A stretch of DNA of 64,000 bases from an uncultured Alistipes sp. (GTDB lineage: Bacteria > Bacteroidota > Bacteroidia > Bacteroidales > Rikenellaceae): contig CANREN010000001.1 of assembly GCA_947629705.1 (NCBI GenBank), positions 1-64,000 of the forward strand. The letters run 5' to 3'. The number at the start of each line of letters is the position of its first letter. Within the stretch, counting starts at the first letter, position 1. Positions 1 to 7,455 of the stretch are shown here, one piece after another. The position numbers and the translations under genes are program-made. The notes beneath the pieces are model-generated. The model worked only from the letters and a program-made list of their open reading frames with translations, was not told where the DNA came from and ran no database searches.

Positions 1-1504
1 GGTTTATCACCATAGGGTCAAAGCCCTTCGATGCAAGATGCTCGGCCGCCTGCTGCATTGCCGGAAGGAATGTACCTGCACCTATAAGGGCTATTCGCGA
101 GCCTTTTCTGACTATTTCATACGAGGGGCGGGAATAGTCGTCTAAAATACCGATATTTGAGTCGGAACGCACTGCACCACCCGGAACACGGATAACTACA
201 GGCTTCTTGCGCTGGTCTTCCGACCAACGGAGCATCGCCAAAAACTCCTCCTTGCAGGTCGGAGTTAATACCAGCAGATCGGGAATATTGGAGAGCAATC
301 CTAAATCAAAGAAACCAAGATGGGTCTCGTCGTTGAGGCCGAGAACCGAACCATAGAAGACAACGAAGGTTGCCGGCTGGTGATTCAGGGCAATGTCCTG
401 ACTGAACTGGTCATAGGCCCGTTGCAGGAAACTACTTGCAAGTGCCACGACCGGACGTGCCCCTCCCTTTGCGAGACCGCTTGCCATGGCAACAGCTTGT
501 TGTTCGGCAATACCGACATCCACAAACTGACAGCCTGCTTTTTTGCGACGTTCAGGAGTAAAACCTATCGCGCCGGGTGTTCCGGCGTTTATAACTACGA
601 GTTCCGGCACTTCCTTCATCCGGGCGAGCACCTGATTGGCGAACAGGTCTTCATATCCTTCCGGAGTATCGGATGAAGAATAAGGTTCCCCTGTCTTGAG
701 ATCGAACGGAGCGGAGAAATGGAATCTTTCCTTATCGGCTTCAGCGACAGGGAGTCCCATCCCTTTCATCGTATTGATATGCACCACTACGGGATGGTTG
801 ATCTCCTTGACCGAACGGAACATATCGACAAGACTGGGAATATCGTTACCGTTATGGACATACCGATAATCAAAGCCCATTGCCCGGAAAAGATTATTCT
901 CCGCTGTTCCGCCGGTTTCGCGCAGCAGACGCAGACCATCATAGATACCGCCGTGATTTTCTGCGATACTCATGTCATTGTCATTGACAACAACGATGAA
1001 GTTCGTACCGAGGGTTGCACCGTAGTCAAGCCCCTCGAACGCCACGCCGCCGCTGAGCGAGCCGTCGCCGATAACGGCTATCACATGTTCCTTGCCTCCT
1101 TTGAGGTCGCGGGCCTTGGCAAGTCCGGAGGCCAAAGAGACGGCGGAAGAGGTGTGGCCGAGCGAGAAAAGGTCATAGCCGCTTTCCTGCGGATTGGTGT
1201 ATCCGGTTACGTCATCATAATGTGCCGGATCGGTAAACGCCTGCATGCGGCCGGTCAGCATCTTATGGGGATAGGTCTGATGCGAGACATCGAATACGAT
1301 TTTGTCTTCGGGAGTATGAAAGACATGATGAAGGGCAATGATTGCCTCTATCATACCGAGATTCGGGCCGACATGGCCACCGTGGGCTGACAACTTTTCA
1401 AGAAGCGCCTTGCGCATAGCCGCTGCAAGGTCTTTCAACTGCTTTTCATCCATCCTGCGAATATCCGCAGGGGATTTGATTGCTGATAAATCCATATTTT
1501 TCAT
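1..1504 (-). CDS. dxs: 1-deoxy-D-xylulose-5-phosphate synthase-like protein (3' end outside window)
   Basis: This reading frame is open to the window edge, so the ORF track misses it. My reverse-strand translation starts MKNMDLSAIKSPADIRRMD (a second ATG lies three codons in). It contains the thiamine-diphosphate motif VIGDGSLSGGVAFEG followed by VVVNDNDMSI, and the QTYPHKMLTGR segment, all typical of DXS. DXS condenses pyruvate and glyceraldehyde 3-phosphate to make DXP for isoprenoids, thiamine and pyridoxal. About 501 codons are visible; the C-terminal transketolase domain is cut. It seems to be the shorter DXS variant (expected near 590 residues) rather than the standard form of about 630, so a related transketolase-like role is possible. 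The acetyltransferase gene ends 21 bases upstream, so the two may be cotranscribed. Confidence 0.85.
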   Translation of the reverse strand, partial: MKNMDLSAIKSPADIRRMDEKQLKDLAAAMRKALLEKLSAHGGHVGPNLGMIEAIIALHHVFHTPEDKIVFDVSHQTYPHKMLTGRMQAFTDPAHYDDVTGYTNPQESGYDLFSLGHTSSAVSLASGLAKARDLKGGKEHVIAVIGDGSLSGGVAFEGLDYGATLGTNFIVVVNDNDMSIAENHGGIYDGLRLLRETGGTAENNLFRAMGFDYRYVHNGNDIPSLVDMFRSVKEINHPVVVHINTMKGMGLPVAEADKERFHFSAPFDLKTGEPYSSSDTPEGYEDLFANQVLARMKEVPELVVINAGTPGAIGFTPERRKKAGCQFVDVGIAEQQAVAMASGLAKGGARPVVALASSFLQRAYDQFSQDIALNHQPATFVVFYGSVLGLNDETHLGFFDLGLLSNIPDLLVLTPTCKEEFLAMLRWSEDQRKKPVVIRVPGGAVRSDSNIGILDDYSRPSYEIVRKGSRIALIGAGTFLPAMQQAAEHLASKGFDPMVIN

Positions 1505-1525
1505 CTTATGTGATAATATTTACTG

Positions 1526-2056
1526 TTAATCAATGTATTTGATGATTTTCGCAGGTACACCAGCCACTACTGCATTGTCCGGCACATCCTTGGTAACGAC
1601 AGCACCTGCCGCCACAATGGCATTCTCTCCAATGGTGATGCAGGGTAATATTGTTGCACCGGCACCGACCCATGCGTTGCGCTTGATTTCTATTGGGGCG
1701 CAAGTCAAGAGCCATCGCTTGTGCTCATCGTGATTGTTGGTGATCAATTGCGCATTAGCGGCGATCATGGCTCCATCGCCGATTGTAATACCTCCGGCTG
1801 CCATGAAAAGCACATTGTTCAGTATGGAACAGTTGCGACCGATTTTTACTTTCCTGCCTCTAACCGCGTTTATCATCGGCATGATCTTCGAGCCTTCGCC
1901 AAACTCACCGAAGAGTTCCTGTACGAATGCATCGAATGCAGGAGTATGGGGCATTGTATGGTTCAACTTGAAACAAAGCTGGTTATTATATACATCTTTC
2001 GCTGCATCTTCTTCCGAGACAGCACTGTAATCAATTATCGTATAATCCTTATCCAT
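1526..2056 (-). CDS. sugar O-acetyltransferase of the left-handed beta-helix (maltose/galactoside acetyltransferase) family
   Basis: The 176-residue protein has an N-terminal Maa-like segment and then hexapeptide repeats of the [IV]-G-x-x pattern (VKIGRNCSI, ITIGDGAMI, ITIGENAIV) and the conserved end VVTKDVPDNAVVAGVPAKIIK. A histidine in the loop TNNHDEHKR fits the catalytic His of this family. Such enzymes move acetyl from acetyl-CoA to a sugar hydroxyl as trimers in the cytoplasm. The substrate cannot be read from the sequence. The gene lies just before the dxs-like gene in the same direction. Confidence 0.85.
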   Translation of the reverse strand: MDKDYTIIDYSAVSEEDAAKDVYNNQLCFKLNHTMPHTPAFDAFVQELFGEFGEGSKIMPMINAVRGRKVKIGRNCSILNNVLFMAAGGITIGDGAMIAANAQLITNNHDEHKRWLLTCAPIEIKRNAWVGAGATILPCITIGENAIVAAGAVVTKDVPDNAVVAGVPAKIIKYID

Positions 2057-2213
2057 AAATAGACATTTTACTTTACTTAAACGTAAAATTACAGCATTTT
2101 ATCCGCAGACAAGTTATCAATATTTCGGTAATACTTCACATTTTTACGGAATTTGATAACTTTGCGTCCTGGAAAGACAACTTCATGAATTGATCGTATT
2201 CTCCGATTTTCTT

Positions 2214-2299
2214 CGTATCTTTGGCTACGCCGAAGATACTCCGTCTCGGCAAAAAATGCAAACAAGTTTGCTTTTTACGCTCGACTTTTCGTATCTTTG
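2214..2299 (+). repeat. two-hairpin promoter-bearing repeat, copy 1
   Basis: The repeat starts and ends with the same string CGTATCTTTG. The first half is a hairpin (GTATCTTTGGC, 3-base loop, GCCGAAGATAC). The second is a hairpin around GCAAAC-AA-GTTTGC. A near-identical copy lies at 59249-59331. TTTG at 2267-2270 and TATCTTTG at 2292-2299 have a 21-base spacer and match the Bacteroidetes promoter pattern, 68 bases before the purT ATG. Confidence 0.8.
2267..2299 (+). promoter_or_regulatory. candidate purT promoter inside the repeat
   Basis: TTTG (2267-2270) and TATCTTTG (2292-2299) are separated by 21 bases, in line with the Bacteroidetes -33/-7 consensus. The -33 element lies in the 3' arm of the second repeat hairpin. 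Confidence 0.6.
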
Positions 2300-2366
2300 A
2301 CTGCGCCGAAACGGATTGAATCGAGGTCCGTTTCGTGCGGTTGTGGAAATCAATAAAAATTTCGTT

Positions 2367-3542
2367 ATGACACATAAAATCATGTTGCTCGGTTCCGGCG
2401 AGCTGGGCAAGGAGTTTGTCATTGCGGCGCAGCGGTTGGGACAGACCGTCGTGGCGTGCGATTCGTATGCGGGGGCTCCCGCCATGCAGGTGGCCGATGA
2501 GGCCGCGGTGTTCGATATGCTCGACGGCGATGCGTTGGCTGCCGCTGTGGCCCGTCATCGGCCCGATCTGATCGTTCCCGAAATCGAGGCCATCCGTACC
2601 GAACGCCTGTATGACTTCGAGCGGCAGGGCATACAGGTTGTGCCGAGTGCCCGGGCGGTCAGTTTCACGATGAACCGCAAGGCGATTCGCGATCTGGCAG
2701 CCAAGGAGTTGGGCCTGCGGACGGCCCGATACCGTTATGCCAGGACCTACGAGGAGTTGTGCGCGGCTGCGGCGGAGGTCGGCTTTCCGTGCGTGATCAA
2801 ACCCTTGATGTCCTCGTCAGGCAAGGGGCAGTCGGTCGTGAAGGGGCCCGAGGAGCTGGAACACGCCTGGAAGTACGGTTGCGAGGGTTCGCGCGGCGAC
2901 ATTCGCGAATTTATCGTCGAGGAGTTCATTCGTTTCGACAGCGAAATCACGCTGCTGACCGTAACGCAGAAGAACGGCCCGACGCTTTTCTGTCCGCCGA
3001 TCGGCCATGTGCAGAAGGGCGGCGATTATCGGGAGAGCTTCCAGTCGCCCGCGATCGCATCCGAGCTGTTGCAGGAGGCGCAGCGTATGGCCGCCGCCGT
3101 TACCGGTGCGCTGACCGGTGCCGGTATATGGGGCGTCGAGTTTTTCTTGAGCAAAGAGAAAGGCGTCTATTTTTCGGAGTTGTCGCCTCGTCCGCACGAT
3201 ACGGGGATGGTTACCTTGGCCGGTACGCAAAATCTCAATGAGTTCGAATTGCATTTGCGGGCTGTTTTGGGGCTGCCCATCCCCGCTGTCACGTTCGAAC
3301 GCATCGGGGCCAGCGCCGTGGTGCTCGCTCCGGAGGCGATTCCGTCGGCGCCGCATTACGAGGGCGTCGACCGGGCGATGGCCGCCGATCCGCATTTCGA
3401 CGTGCGGATTTTCGGCAAACCTTCGGCGCGTGTCAACCGGCGTATGGGCGTCGTGGTGGGGTATGCTCCGCTCGGCAGCGATCTGGATGCGCTGCGCGAT
3501 CGGGTGAAGGCGGCCGCTGCCGAAATTCATGTGGTGAAATAA
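2367..3542 (+). CDS. purT: formate-dependent phosphoribosylglycinamide formyltransferase (GAR transformylase 2)
   Basis: PurT uses formate and ATP to formylate GAR in step three of purine synthesis, independent of folate. The 391-residue protein is colinear with E. coli Pur[12 protein letters not shown] at the N terminus, [19 protein letters not shown], the ATP-grasp segment [14 protein letters not shown], and the metal/ATP site VEFFLSKE with [15 protein letters not shown]. The track's start at 2316 adds 17 unconserved residues, so I use the ATG at 2367, where [14 protein letters not shown] matches family length. A HAD phosphatase gene follows 14 bases later. Confidence 0.95.
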   Translation: MTHKIMLLGSGELGKEFVIAAQRLGQTVVACDSYAGAPAMQVADEAAVFDMLDGDALAAAVARHRPDLIVPEIEAIRTERLYDFERQGIQVVPSARAVSFTMNRKAIRDLAAKELGLRTARYRYARTYEELCAAAAEVGFPCVIKPLMSSSGKGQSVVKGPEELEHAWKYGCEGSRGDIREFIVEEFIRFDSEITLLTVTQKNGPTLFCPPIGHVQKGGDYRESFQSPAIASELLQEAQRMAAAVTGALTGAGIWGVEFFLSKEKGVYFSELSPRPHDTGMVTLAGTQNLNEFELHLRAVLGLPIPAVTFERIGASAVVLAPEAIPSAPHYEGVDRAMAADPHFDVRIFGKPSARVNRRMGVVVGYAPLGSDLDALRDRVKAAAAEIHVVK

Positions 3543-3556
3543 CGGTCGTCGGCGGC

Positions 3557-4147
3557 ATGAAAAATATCGTTTTCGATTTGGGAGGCGTCCTGTTCGCCCG
3601 CAGACGCAGCGAGTGTCCGCAGGATTTCATCGACTTTTTCGCCTTCATCCGGCAGGAGGAGATTCCGCATTTCTGGGTGGAGTACGATCGCGGCACGGCG
3701 ACGCTGGACGAGGTAACCGAAGAGCTGTGCCGTCGTACCGGTTGCGAGCGTGCGAAGTGCGAAGAATACCTGCGAACGGCCATCGGCCTTCAGCGGCCGG
3801 TCGAGGCGACCGAGCGATTGATCGGCGACCTGAAACGGGCCGGATACGAACTTTACGTGCTGTCGAACATGTCGTGCGAGTTCATCGACTATTTGCGCCG
3901 GTTTCCGGTTTACCGGTTGTTCGACGGCGAGGTCGTCTCGTGCGAGGAGCATACGGTGAAGCCCGAACCGCAAATTTACCGGATTTTGCTGGAGCGTTAC
4001 GGGTTGCAGCCCGATGAGACGTTGTTCATCGACGACCGTCGGGCCAACATCGAGGCGGCCGAAGCGCTTGGGATTCACGGCCGTCTGTTCGACAGCCACG
4101 ATCCCGAAGGGGCTTGCCGGACGATCCGGAAACAGCTGGCTTTGTAG
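3557..4147 (+). CDS. HAD-superfamily hydrolase (YihX/haloacid dehalogenase-like)
   Basis: The 196-residue protein opens with the HAD motif I sequence VFDLGGVLF, where the first Asp would be the nucleophile (the second motif Asp is replaced by Gly, as in many DLGGVL members). Motif II is YVLSNMS, motif III the Lys in EEHTVKPEPQIY, and motif IV FIDDRRANIEAAEALG. It is probably a small cytoplasmic phosphatase acting on a sugar phosphate or nucleotide; the substrate is unknown. It likely shares a transcript with purT and is followed by a strong terminator. Confidence 0.88.
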   Translation: MKNIVFDLGGVLFARRRSECPQDFIDFFAFIRQEEIPHFWVEYDRGTATLDEVTEELCRRTGCERAKCEEYLRTAIGLQRPVEATERLIGDLKRAGYELYVLSNMSCEFIDYLRRFPVYRLFDGEVVSCEEHTVKPEPQIYRILLERYGLQPDETLFIDDRRANIEAAEALGIHGRLFDSHDPEGACRTIRKQLAL

Positions 4148-4170
4148 TCGTTCGAGTTGGACGGGAGCGT

Positions 4171-4212
4171 AAAAGAGAGGAGCGGACTTTTCATAGTCCG
4201 CTCCTCTCTTTT
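4171..4212. terminator. bidirectional intrinsic terminator between convergent genes
   Basis: A long perfect hairpin, AGAGAGGAGCGGACT pairing with AGTCCGCTCCTCTCT around a short loop, is flanked by AAAA and TTTT. It can stop transcripts of the HAD gene (+) and of the aminotransferase gene (-). Confidence 0.9.
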
Positions 4213-4231
4213 CCTCCGGATGGGTTTCGTT

Positions 4232-5419
4232 TCATGCGTGCAGTTTGGCGAGCACGTTGTCCGTAGCCCGTTTGAGCTGTTCTTCCGGACAGCAGAGCGT
4301 GATGCGGATATAGCGGGCCCCTTCCGAACCGAAGATGCCGCCTGGGGTCAGAAAAACATCGCATTTTTCCAGCACTTCGTCCGAAAACGCGAAGCTGTCG
4401 CCCGCATACGTCTCGGGCAGTTCGGCCCAGACGAAAAGACCGGCTTGATGCGGGCGGTACGAGCATCCGAGGGCATCGAGCAGCGCGCAGGCCTGCTTTT
4501 CCCGTCCGTAGTAGATGGCATTCAGTTCCTTGAACCAGTCGTCGCCTAATGACAGGGCCGTAGCGGCGGCTGCCTGCACGGGATAGAACATGCCCGAATC
4601 CATGTTCGATTTGAAGGTCAGAATCGCGTCGATCCACTCCTTTCTGCCCACGATGACGCCTACGCGCCAGCCGGCCATCGAATGCCCTTTCGAAAGCGAA
4701 TTGAGCTCCAACGCCACTTCGCGGGCACCGTCCGCCTCCATGATGGAGATCGGGGCCTCCGCATTGCGGATGAAGCTGTACGGGTTGTCGTGTACGATCA
4801 GAATGTTGTGTTTCGCGCCGAAATCCACGACTTTCTGCAACAGTTCGGGCGTCGGCGTTTGTCCCGTCGGCATGTTGGGGTAGTTGACCAACATCATCTT
4901 CACGCTGTCGAGACCGGCCTGTTCGATCGCCTCGAAATCGGGACAGAATCCCGTCTGTTTGTTGAGCGCATAGGGAACCATCGTGCCTCCGGCTAACCGC
5001 ACGGCGGCCGAATAGGTCGGATAACCCGGGTTGGGAACCAGCACCTTGTCGCCTTGGTTGAGGAACGTCATGCAGACGTGCATGAGGCCCTCTTTCGAGC
5101 CGATGAGCGGCAGCACCTCCGAATCGGCATCCAATTCCGTGCGGTACCACTTCCTGTACCAGTCGGCGAAGGCTTTGCGCAGAATGGGTTCGCCCTTGTA
5201 GGACATGTATTTGTGAACGTCGGGGCGTTTCGCCTCCGTTGCAAGCCGTTCGATGACCGACGGATGGGGCGGCAGGTCGGGGCTGCCCATCGCCAATTTG
5301 ACGATGCGGCGGCCTGTGGCGGCCTCCAATTCGGCGATTTCACGCAACCGGCGCGAAAAATAGTACTCTCCTGTGCCGTCCAATCGGTGCGAACGGGCGA
5401 TCGTTACTGCTTTTGCCAT
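4232..5419 (-). CDS. fold-type I PLP-dependent aminotransferase (class I/II; aspartate or LL-diaminopimelate type)
   Basis: The 395-residue protein has class I/II aminotransferase features: MGSPDLPPHP near residue 44, PNPGYPTY, the NYPNMPTGQ segment, the PLP-phosphate region HDNPYSF, the Schiff-base lysine in NSLSKGHSMAGWRVG, and a late Arg in GARYIRITLC. It transfers an amino group between an amino acid and a keto acid in the cytoplasm. The amino donor cannot be decided from sequence; aspartate or LL-DAP aminotransferase activities are the most likely by family. It lies 36 bases after the transporter gene, so the two are probably cotranscribed, which suggests an amino-acid or dicarboxylate substrate. 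Confidence 0.85.
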   Translation of the reverse strand: MAKAVTIARSHRLDGTGEYYFSRRLREIAELEAATGRRIVKLAMGSPDLPPHPSVIERLATEAKRPDVHKYMSYKGEPILRKAFADWYRKWYRTELDADSEVLPLIGSKEGLMHVCMTFLNQGDKVLVPNPGYPTYSAAVRLAGGTMVPYALNKQTGFCPDFEAIEQAGLDSVKMMLVNYPNMPTGQTPTPELLQKVVDFGAKHNILIVHDNPYSFIRNAEAPISIMEADGAREVALELNSLSKGHSMAGWRVGVIVGRKEWIDAILTFKSNMDSGMFYPVQAAAATALSLGDDWFKELNAIYYGREKQACALLDALGCSYRPHQAGLFVWAELPETYAGDSFAFSDEVLEKCDVFLTPGGIFGSEGARYIRITLCCPEEQLKRATDNVLAKLHA

Positions 5420-5455
5420 GATAGGGTATGGGGTTTTTAGGTGAGGTTTGTCGGA

Positions 5456-7117
5456 TTATAATGCAAATAGAATGAATATTTGAGCCGTCAGCACACGCAG
5501 GAACATGACGACCGGATAGACCGTCGAATAACCTACGGCCGGCATGTCGTTTCCAGCCGTCGCATTGGCATAGGCCAGTGCGGGCGGGTCGGTCGTCGAG
5601 CCGGCGATCAATCCAATTAGCGTATAATAGTTCATTTTCAGCCAGATACGGGCGACCGTCGCCACGAGCAGGATCGGCACGACCGTAATGATGAATCCAT
5701 AACCGATCCAGCGGTAGCCTCCGTTGGCGATGGTGTCGATGAATCCGTTGCCGGCGCCGATGCCTACGGCCGCCAAGAAGAGCGCGATTCCCAATTCGCG
5801 CAGCATCAGATTGGCGCTCATGGTCGTATAGGTAACCAAATGGAAGTGCGTTCCGAAACGGCCGATCAGGATGGCGACGATCAATGGGCCTCCGGCGAGA
5901 CCCAATTTCACGGGTTGGGGTACGTTCATCAACGGAATGGAGCCCAAGAGCACGCCCAAGGCGATTCCGACGAACAGGGTAATCAAATTGGGCTGTCGCA
6001 GTTTTTTGAGCGAGTTGCCCAATACGTCGGCCGCCCGTTCCACCGCCTGGGCGGGGCCTACGACCATCACGCGGTCGCCGACCTGGAGTTCCAGCCCCTG
6101 GTAAGGGATCAGATCGACCCCTGCACGATTCACGCGCGTAATGTTGATGCCGTACTTGGTGCGAAGCCGCAGGTCGGAGAACTTTTTGCCGTTGATCGAC
6201 GATTTGGTAATCAGGATGCGGCGCGAAACCAGATCCGTCTGCGACGTGTGGCAGCTCCACTCTTCATCGGACATCTCCGCGCGGCGGCCGAGGAACGCGA
6301 CGATCGCCTCGATGTCTTCGGCCTGGCAGATGACCCGAAGACGGTCGCCTTGACGCACGATGCTGTCGCTGTCGGCCATGCCGATCGTCCCGTCGTGGCA
6401 GATGCGCGAGATCACGAATTGCCGGTTGACCAACTGGCGCAGGTTCTCGATCGTGTAGCCGTTGAGCATCCGGTTGGTGAATTCGACGGAGATTTTTTCG
6501 GCGAGTTTGTGTTCGTTGGAGAGACGGGCCAGCTCTTCGTCCTCCTTTTCGAACCGCACGCGGAAGGCGTAACGGATGAAGATCATGGAGAGGATGATGC
6601 CCACGACGCCCAACGGATAGGCTGCGGCGTAACCCAAGGCGATGGTTTCATCCGCCTGTCCGGCCGCATCGGTGAAGGCCTGCTGCGCTGCACCCAGCCC
6701 GGGGGTGTTCGTTACCGCACCCGAAAGAATGCCGACCATCGTCGGGATCGGGGTGCCGGTCGCTATGTGAAGCATGTAGGCGGTCGCCACGCCCGTGAGC
6801 ACGATGGCCGTCGCACAGGCCACGAGGGTCATGCCTCCGTGTTTGAACGACGAGAAGAAGCTGGGCCCCACCTGCAATCCGATGGAAAAGACGAACAGAA
6901 TCAATCCGAACTCCTGGACGAAGTGCCGGATGTCGTCGTCGACCGTCATGCCGAAATGGCTGCATACGATGCCGACGAAAAGAATCCAGGTGATGCCGAG
7001 CGAGATTCCTTTGACCTTGATTTTGCCGAGCAGAATGCCCAGCGTGATGACCAAGGCGAACGTGATGACGGCGTGCGCGATTCCTCCGCCGAAAAACAGA
7101 TCGTAGAGCCAATTCAT
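5456..7117 (-). CDS. AspT/YidE-family (aspartate:alanine exchanger) transporter with two RCK_C domains
   Basis: The 553-residue membrane protein has the layout of the AAE family: about five N-terminal membrane helices (residues 10-180), two cytoplasmic TrkA_C-like domains (about 195-370, with GDRLRVICQAEDIEAIVAFLG and GDRVMVVGPAQAVERAADVLG), then about five more helices. The repeated GxxxGxxxTNTPGLGA and GLIAGSTTDPPAL motifs sit in equivalent places of the two halves. Family members exchange or export amino acids or dicarboxylates. The substrate is unknown, although the downstream aminotransferase points to an amino or keto acid. A TACTTTTG box lies 33 bases upstream of the start. Confidence 0.85.
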   Translation of the reverse strand: MNWLYDLFFGGGIAHAVITFALVITLGILLGKIKVKGISLGITWILFVGIVCSHFGMTVDDDIRHFVQEFGLILFVFSIGLQVGPSFFSSFKHGGMTLVACATAIVLTGVATAYMLHIATGTPIPTMVGILSGAVTNTPGLGAAQQAFTDAAGQADETIALGYAAAYPLGVVGIILSMIFIRYAFRVRFEKEDEELARLSNEHKLAEKISVEFTNRMLNGYTIENLRQLVNRQFVISRICHDGTIGMADSDSIVRQGDRLRVICQAEDIEAIVAFLGRRAEMSDEEWSCHTSQTDLVSRRILITKSSINGKKFSDLRLRTKYGINITRVNRAGVDLIPYQGLELQVGDRVMVVGPAQAVERAADVLGNSLKKLRQPNLITLFVGIALGVLLGSIPLMNVPQPVKLGLAGGPLIVAILIGRFGTHFHLVTYTTMSANLMLRELGIALFLAAVGIGAGNGFIDTIANGGYRWIGYGFIITVVPILLVATVARIWLKMNYYTLIGLIAGSTTDPPALAYANATAGNDMPAVGYSTVYPVVMFLRVLTAQIFILFAL

Positions 7118-7149
7118 GTTGTTGCGGGTCGATTTGACGGTTCAGCGCA

Positions 7150-7157
7150 CAAAAGTA
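7150..7157 (-). promoter_or_regulatory. -7 box (TACTTTTG) of the AspT/YidE-type transporter gene
   Basis: On the minus strand TACTTTTG matches TAnnTTTG and lies 32 bases before the start codon. No clear -33 partner was seen. Confidence 0.5.
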
Positions 7158-7223
7158 GTATATTTTTAAGAAAATTAAAAATCGGTGCGGCGATTTTTCG
7201 GCCGACAGGCGATTCCGGCGTCG

Positions 7224-7430
7224 TCATTTTCCGAAGCCGCTCTTTTTCGGGCCGTGCGGGCAAGCAGCTTTTCGGCTTCTGGACGGGCGGTTCCGGAGCG
7301 GACAGTCCGAATCGCCGCATCCGGCGCAGCCTCCCCGGTTGCGGCCGGTTAAGAGGCGGTACAGCCATCGCCCGAGCAGGATGAATGCGGCGAATCCGAT
7401 GGCGCCTGCGATGATCGTTTGCCAGTCCAT
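7224..7430 (-). CDS. FeoB-associated Cys-rich membrane protein
   Basis: The 68-residue protein has one membrane helix (IIAGAIGFAAFILLGRWLY) and then a basic, Cys-rich tail with CAGCGDSDC and a further Cys. This is the pattern of the small FeoB-associated proteins (FeoC-like position, often called virus attachment p12-like). It directly follows feoAB, 25 bases downstream and in the same direction. A role in ferrous iron uptake or in metal sensing at the FeoB pore is inferred from context. A longer overlapping ORF (7114-7368) in another frame has no such features. Confidence 0.8.
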   Translation of the reverse strand: MDWQTIIAGAIGFAAFILLGRWLYRLLTGRNRGGCAGCGDSDCPLRNRPSRSRKAACPHGPKKSGFGK

Positions 7431-7455
7431 TGTATTGTGCCGTGCGCGATTCCGT

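Larger units (their letters stand above)
2057..2366. other. 310-base intergenic region between the acetyltransferase and purT
   Basis: The region separates divergent genes. It holds an isolated TAACTTTG box near 2156-2163 and one copy of the two-hairpin repeat annotated separately. No credible coding sequence is seen; the ORFs here are frame shadows of purT. Confidence 0.6.

Noticed and set aside
5840-7384. 514-residue plus-strand ORF
   Set aside because: It is antisense to the AspT/YidE-type transporter gene, is rich in Asp/Gly/Arg/His, and has no domain; a typical shadow in G+C-rich DNA.
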